Positions 60,470 through 64,000 of a DNA stretch of 64,000 bases are shown here, in pieces. The notes beneath the pieces are model-generated. The model was not told the DNA's origin, ran no database searches, and saw nothing but the letters and a program-made list of their open reading frames with translations. Within the stretch, counting starts at the first letter, position 1. Every line of letters begins with the position of its first letter. The translations under genes were made by a program, and so were the position numbers. Source of the DNA: Aquiflexum lacus (GTDB taxonomy: Bacteria; Bacteroidota; Bacteroidia; Cytophagales; Cyclobacteriaceae); contig NZ_JABFHF010000010.1 of the NCBI RefSeq assembly GCF_015476655.1, positions 124,001 through 188,000 on the forward strand, in the 5' to 3' direction.

Positions 60470-61804
60470 TCAAAACTTCTCTTTGATATACACCATCACC
60501 TTTTCCATTTCCCTTCGGATTTCGGAAGATTTGTTGAGGTAGTTGTTGTTCATAAAGGCAAAAGCATATACCTGACCAGAATCAGTGACAATATAACCTA
60601 CCAAACTGAGATTGTTGCTGATCGTTCCAGTTTTAGCATATATGTAAGGCGCTCTTGCCTTAAAATTGTATTTCAGGGTCCCATTGATTCCTCCTTGGGG
60701 AAGGAGCCTCATGATTTGGCTGCGTGGCATGGATTTTTCCAATTTGACCATCAGGGTAATCATAGATCTTGGGGTAATCAGGTTATGCCTCGAAAGGCCC
60801 GAACCATCCACCCATTGTGGCTTGTCAGGCAAATCCCATAGATAGGTTTTCTGTATAAAATCAATGGCCCTTTCAGAATTCAATTCCAAAAACTGCGCAT
60901 CCGAAATCATCAGCAAAAATTGCTCTGCAAGAAAATTATCACTTTCCTGAAGCATTTCGGCCCATAATGGTCTTAATGTACCTCCATTGAAAACGTTATG
61001 GAATTCTGGTAACGGATCCTTACTTAGGCCAACCGGTTTGTTGATTTGTACCTCTGCTAATTTGGCAAAAAGCTCCGGTGAAGTGATAAATGGAAGTTCT
61101 GATTTGGTGGCGGTGTAGGTATTTGGATTAAAGTAAAAGTCATTGCTGTGGAAAGACCTTTCCACATGTTTGATTTCTTTTGCTGTATTGATTACTACTT
61201 TATTGAAATTGGAAATATTGGAAATCGGGGTTCTTTTTTGATTGGAGTAGGTGACAAAATTCCCATAAATCGGAAAAGGAGACTTTTCGGATGAGTAGGA
61301 AAAATAATAATCATCCCATTGCCAACCATAACCAAAAGCCTCATCTTTCCAGTTTGTATCTGAAAACCGGATGGTTTTGTAGCGGCTTAAGAATTCCGAA
61401 ATTTTTGGTTGGGGAAGATTTTTATATTTCCAAGAAGGGAATCCTGTTCCCCAAAGTGTAATCTGATCATTGTTTTCAGTATATCTAAATGCCGGAATGC
61501 TGTCCTTTAATACCATGACACTTGCATAAAAAGTCAATAGCTTGGTAGTCGATGCAGGAATGAAGTTTAAATGACTGTTTTTTTCATAAAGGATCCTTTG
61601 ACTGTCCAAATCAAATAAAACAAATCCGGTAAGGTGATTTCCAAAAAACGACTTTTCATTCAGCAGGCCGTCTAGCCCAAGATATCTGTCAACAATTCCT
61701 GAATCTTGTCCAAAAACGAAATTGGAGTAAAATAGAATTGAGAAAACCAAAAAAGTTTTTCTGATCTGACTAAGGGAGGGGACTGAAAATTTAATGTTAT
61801 TCAA
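60470..61804 (-). CDS. dacB: D-alanyl-D-alanine carboxypeptidase/endopeptidase (PBP4, S13)
   Basis: A 444-residue penicillin-binding protein. After a signal (FLVFSILFYSNFVFG) the three active-site boxes are visible: STTK at 85-88 in FIPASTTKLLTFYA, SDN in QESDNFLAEQF, and KTG in YIYAKTGTISNN. The long insertion after the first box is typical of class C PBP4. It trims peptidoglycan stem peptides or cross-links. The N-terminal 30 residues could be cut by signal peptidase I. Confidence 0.9.
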   Translation of the reverse strand: MNNIKFSVPSLSQIRKTFLVFSILFYSNFVFGQDSGIVDRYLGLDGLLNEKSFFGNHLTGFVLFDLDSQRILYEKNSHLNFIPASTTKLLTFYASVMVLKDSIPAFRYTENNDQITLWGTGFPSWKYKNLPQPKISEFLSRYKTIRFSDTNWKDEAFGYGWQWDDYYFSYSSEKSPFPIYGNFVTYSNQKRTPISNISNFNKVVINTAKEIKHVERSFHSNDFYFNPNTYTATKSELPFITSPELFAKLAEVQINKPVGLSKDPLPEFHNVFNGGTLRPLWAEMLQESDNFLAEQFLLMISDAQFLELNSERAIDFIQKTYLWDLPDKPQWVDGSGLSRHNLITPRSMITLMVKLEKSMPRSQIMRLLPQGGINGTLKYNFKARAPYIYAKTGTISNNLSLVGYIVTDSGQVYAFAFMNNNYLNKSSEIRREMEKVMVYIKEKF

Positions 61805-61820
61805 AGTTTAAGGTTTGAAT

Positions 61821-62201
61821 TTAATGCAACTTGTTTTTAGCAGTAAATGCCAATATTCCCCAACCTAAGATAAAAGCCACGCCTCCAAGGGGAGTAATGG
61901 CTCCAAGCCAGGAAATACCTGTCAAGGAGAGCACATAAAGTGATCCCGAAAAAATCAGAATTCCTATAAAAAACATCCAAACAACTGTGTTTAGCCTTTT
62001 GACGGTCGGTTCCGACCGCTGCCATATTCCAACCACCAAAATGGCCAAGGCATGATAAAAGTGGTATTTGACAGCGGTTTCAAAAGTTTCAGTCCTTGCA
62101 TTGCTATCTAAAATAGCTTCCAATCCGTGAGCTCCAAAAGCCCCTATGGCCACTGCCAATCCACCTAGGATTCCGGCGATTTGAATGGTATTCAGTTTCA
62201 T
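61821..62201 (-). CDS. DUF423 membrane protein
   Basis: Started at 62201 (MKLNTIQIAGILGG; the ATG at 62204 adds one Met); the longer frame back to 62291 overlaps yggS and is not family-like. The 126-residue protein has four membrane helices, with GGLAVAIGAFGAHGLEAIL at the start, the FYHALAILVVGIW segment, and GSLYVLSLTG and PLGGVAFILGWGILAF at the end. This is the DUF423/YgdD family of unknown function, widely distributed. Directly follows yggS. Confidence 0.9.
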   Translation of the reverse strand: MKLNTIQIAGILGGLAVAIGAFGAHGLEAILDSNARTETFETAVKYHFYHALAILVVGIWQRSEPTVKRLNTVVWMFFIGILIFSGSLYVLSLTGISWLGAITPLGGVAFILGWGILAFTAKNKLH

Positions 62202-62205
62202 CATC

Positions 62206-62880
62206 TTATTTATAATTTCTTTCTCCAAATATCGCCGTTCCGATCCTGACCATGGTGCTTCCTTCTTCTTGGGCAATGACATAGTCACCACTCATTCCCA
62301 TGGATAATTCTTTCATTTCAAAATTCGGGGGTAGCGCTCTTTTTTTTAGTGTCGTAAATAATTGGTGAAGTCCACGAAATTCTTTTCTGACTCTTGCAGT
62401 GTCATCCGTATAGGTAGCCATACCCATCAATCCTGAAATTTTGATGTTTTTGAGGTCTTGGATTTCATGCCCGGAAATTATTTCTTCCAGTTCATTTTCA
62501 TCCAAGCCAAATTTGCTTTCTTCTTTAGCGATATGTACCTGAAGCAGACAAGGGATAATCCTGTCTACTTTTACTGCCTGTTTATTGATTTCCCGGAGTA
62601 ATTTTAGAGAATCCACACCATGGATCAAATGTACGAATGGCGCGATGTATTTGACTTTATTGCTTTGTAGATGCCCAATCATATGCCACCTGACATCTTC
62701 CGGTAGCTCCGCTTGTTTATCCACCATTTCCTGAACTTTATTTTCTCCAAAATCCCTGATTCCTAAATCATAAGCTTCTTTCAAAGCAGAGATAGGTTGG
62801 GTCTTGCTTACGGCCACCAATAAACAATGAGGATTTGAAAATGTATTTTTTATTTTATTTAGGTTTTCTTTAATGCTCAT
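62206..62880 (-). CDS. YggS family PLP homeostasis protein
   Basis: Started at 62880 (MSIKENLNKIKNTFS), 224 residues; a frame from 62907 adds nine residues. It has the PLP lysine K26 in LVAVSKTQP, then DFGENKVQEMVDK, WHMIGHLQSNKVKYI, and ELSMGMSGDYVIAQEEGSTMVRIGTAIFGER at the C-terminus. It controls pyridoxal phosphate supply in the cytoplasm. It is divergent from the GH3 gene. Confidence 0.95.
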   Translation of the reverse strand: MSIKENLNKIKNTFSNPHCLLVAVSKTQPISALKEAYDLGIRDFGENKVQEMVDKQAELPEDVRWHMIGHLQSNKVKYIAPFVHLIHGVDSLKLLREINKQAVKVDRIIPCLLQVHIAKEESKFGLDENELEEIISGHEIQDLKNIKISGLMGMATYTDDTARVRKEFRGLHQLFTTLKKRALPPNFEMKELSMGMSGDYVIAQEEGSTMVRIGTAIFGERNYK

Positions 62881-62916
62881 TCTTTTAAATTTGGTAAAAT
62901 CTATCAAAACAAAGAT

Positions 62917-64000
62917 ATGGCTATATTGGGTACATTGCTAAAAAAAGGGATCAGATTAAGGGATTCTTTGGAACAGGAATACAGCTCTCCATTTGAAATT
63001 CAAAAGGTTGAACTTAAAAAACTATTGATCAAAGCGGCGAAGACTGAATTCGGCAGGAAGTATAAATTTGACCTGATTTTAAAAGAGTTTAAGAATCGGG
63101 ATGATAGTTTTTATAAAGCCTTTGCCCTGCATGTTCCTATTTACAATTATGAAAAAATCTACAATGAATGGTGGTACAGACTCAAAGCAGGGGAGAAGAA
63201 TATAACCTGGCCTGAAGCCATCAGGTATTTTGCACTTACATCAGGTACTTCGGGTGCTTCCTCCAAATATATCCCCATTTCCAAAGATATGGTAAAGGCT
63301 ATCCGAAGAACCGGAGTTAGACAGATTCTTTCCTTATCGAAATATGACTTGCCGGATGAATTATTTACCAAAGGTATTTTGATGTTGGGGGGCAGTACTG
63401 ATCTGGAATTTAATGGGACGTATTTTTCAGGTGACCTCAGCGGCATTACGACAGGCAGGCTTCCCATTTGGTTTCAGACTTTTTATAAACCAGGGAAACA
63501 GATTTCCAAAAACAAGGATTGGGGAGAGAAGTTGGAGCAGATCGTGGAAATGGCACCAAAATGGGATATTGGAATTATTGTGGGGGTGCCTGCTTGGTTG
63601 CAGATATTATTAGAGAAAATCATCGAAAGGTATCAACTGAAAACCATACATGATATTTGGCCAAATCTTAGGATCTATGTTCATGGTGGGGTTTCTTTTG
63701 AGCCATATAAAAAAGGATTTGAAAAACTGATGGCAATGCCCTTGATCTACATGGAAACCTATTTGGCATCAGAGGGTTTCTTAGCATTTCAGGCCCTCCC
63801 CGAAAGGAAATCCATGAGGTTGGTCCTGAACAATGGTATTTTCCATGAATTTGTGCCTTTCAATGAAAGTAATTTTGATGAAAACGGTGAGATCCATCCC
63901 AAAGCCGAGATATTGAAAATTGACGAAATAGAGGAAGGTAAAGACTATGCCCTTTTGATTTCAACTTGTGCAGGTGCATGGCGGTATCAGATAGGGGATG
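62917..64000 (+). CDS. GH3 auxin-responsive promoter family (acyl-adenylating) protein, partial
   Basis: The gene starts at 62917 (MAILGTLLKKGIRLRDSLEQ) and runs off the window after 361 codons. The GH3 family is an adenylating enzyme group; visible motifs are YFALTSGTSGASSKYIPIS (ATP-binding), LPIWFQTFYKP, and METYLASEGFLAFQ (adenylate-binding). Bacterial GH3 proteins of Bacteroidota have unknown substrates, unlike plant jasmonate or auxin conjugating enzymes. No neighbours give a clue. Confidence 0.9.
   Translation, partial: MAILGTLLKKGIRLRDSLEQEYSSPFEIQKVELKKLLIKAAKTEFGRKYKFDLILKEFKNRDDSFYKAFALHVPIYNYEKIYNEWWYRLKAGEKNITWPEAIRYFALTSGTSGASSKYIPISKDMVKAIRRTGVRQILSLSKYDLPDELFTKGILMLGGSTDLEFNGTYFSGDLSGITTGRLPIWFQTFYKPGKQISKNKDWGEKLEQIVEMAPKWDIGIIVGVPAWLQILLEKIIERYQLKTIHDIWPNLRIYVHGGVSFEPYKKGFEKLMAMPLIYMETYLASEGFLAFQALPERKSMRLVLNNGIFHEFVPFNESNFDENGEIHPKAEILKIDEIEEGKDYALLISTCAGAWRYQIGD

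Overview
The window comes from a Bacteroidota chromosome, most likely order Cytophagales and plausibly family Cyclobacteriaceae. I infer this from gene content (DUF4221-like lipoprotein, TIGR02757, DUF3822 next to coaD, Wza/Wzc-type capsule export, VPS10/BNR secreted protein), from the absence of Shine-Dalgarno sequences, and from promoters with the Bacteroidota TTTG / TAnnTTTG elements. No species can be named from sequence alone.

Layout. 1-5.4 kb: partial S41 peptidase, ftsE, fructose-6-phosphate aldolase, a small NVEALA-like secreted peptide followed by a beta-propeller-like lipoprotein, and the SRP RNA gene (minus strand) with a well-formed promoter and terminator. 5.5-21.4 kb: a surface polysaccharide locus with export (wza, wzc), a wbpE-wbpD-wbpB set for UDP-2,3-diacetamido-2,3-dideoxy-glucuronate, flippase, polymerase, glycosyltransferases, an unusual fusion of a class II glutaminase with a WbpG-like amidotransferase, and an atypical phosphoglycosyl transferase. 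21.9-22.6 kb: a ParE/RelE-type toxin-antitoxin pair. 22.7-31.5 kb: trpE-trpG-trpD-trpC-trpF-trpB-trpA-aroF, preceded by a Trp-Trp-Trp leader peptide and attenuator and carrying a four-helix-bundle gene between trpE and trpG. 31.8-35.3 kb: phenylalanine hydroxylase, hisH, hisA and proC. 35.4-36.6 kb: two paralogous membrane proteins plus an XRE regulator behind three evenly spaced palindromes. 36.7-40.2 kb: more sugar genes (GT4, UDP-glucuronate epimerase, rmlB). 40.2-45 kb: a variable region with an IS whose transposase seems to need a -1 frameshift, palindromic repeats, an orphan lipoprotein/membrane pair and a DUF433/DUF5615 toxin-antitoxin pair. 45-64 kb: ordinary chromosome (BNR/VPS10 protein, LysM protein, pyrE, Nudix proteins, coaD, RecD-like helicase, META lipoprotein, GDSL hydrolase, LD-carboxypeptidase, PBP4, YggS, GH3 protein).

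The most unusual signals are non-coding. First, three GTAAA-N6-TTTAC operators sit exactly 21 bp apart upstream of the XRE operon. Second, many intergenic gaps, above all in the trp/his region, hold heptamer-phased or octamer-phased repeat arrays. These mostly follow an orientation rule: purine-rich arrays follow stop codons and pyrimidine-rich arrays precede start codons. Third, a family of hairpins with a conserved TGC loop and compensatory stem changes surrounds the IS. All calls are from reading the sequence; no searches were run.
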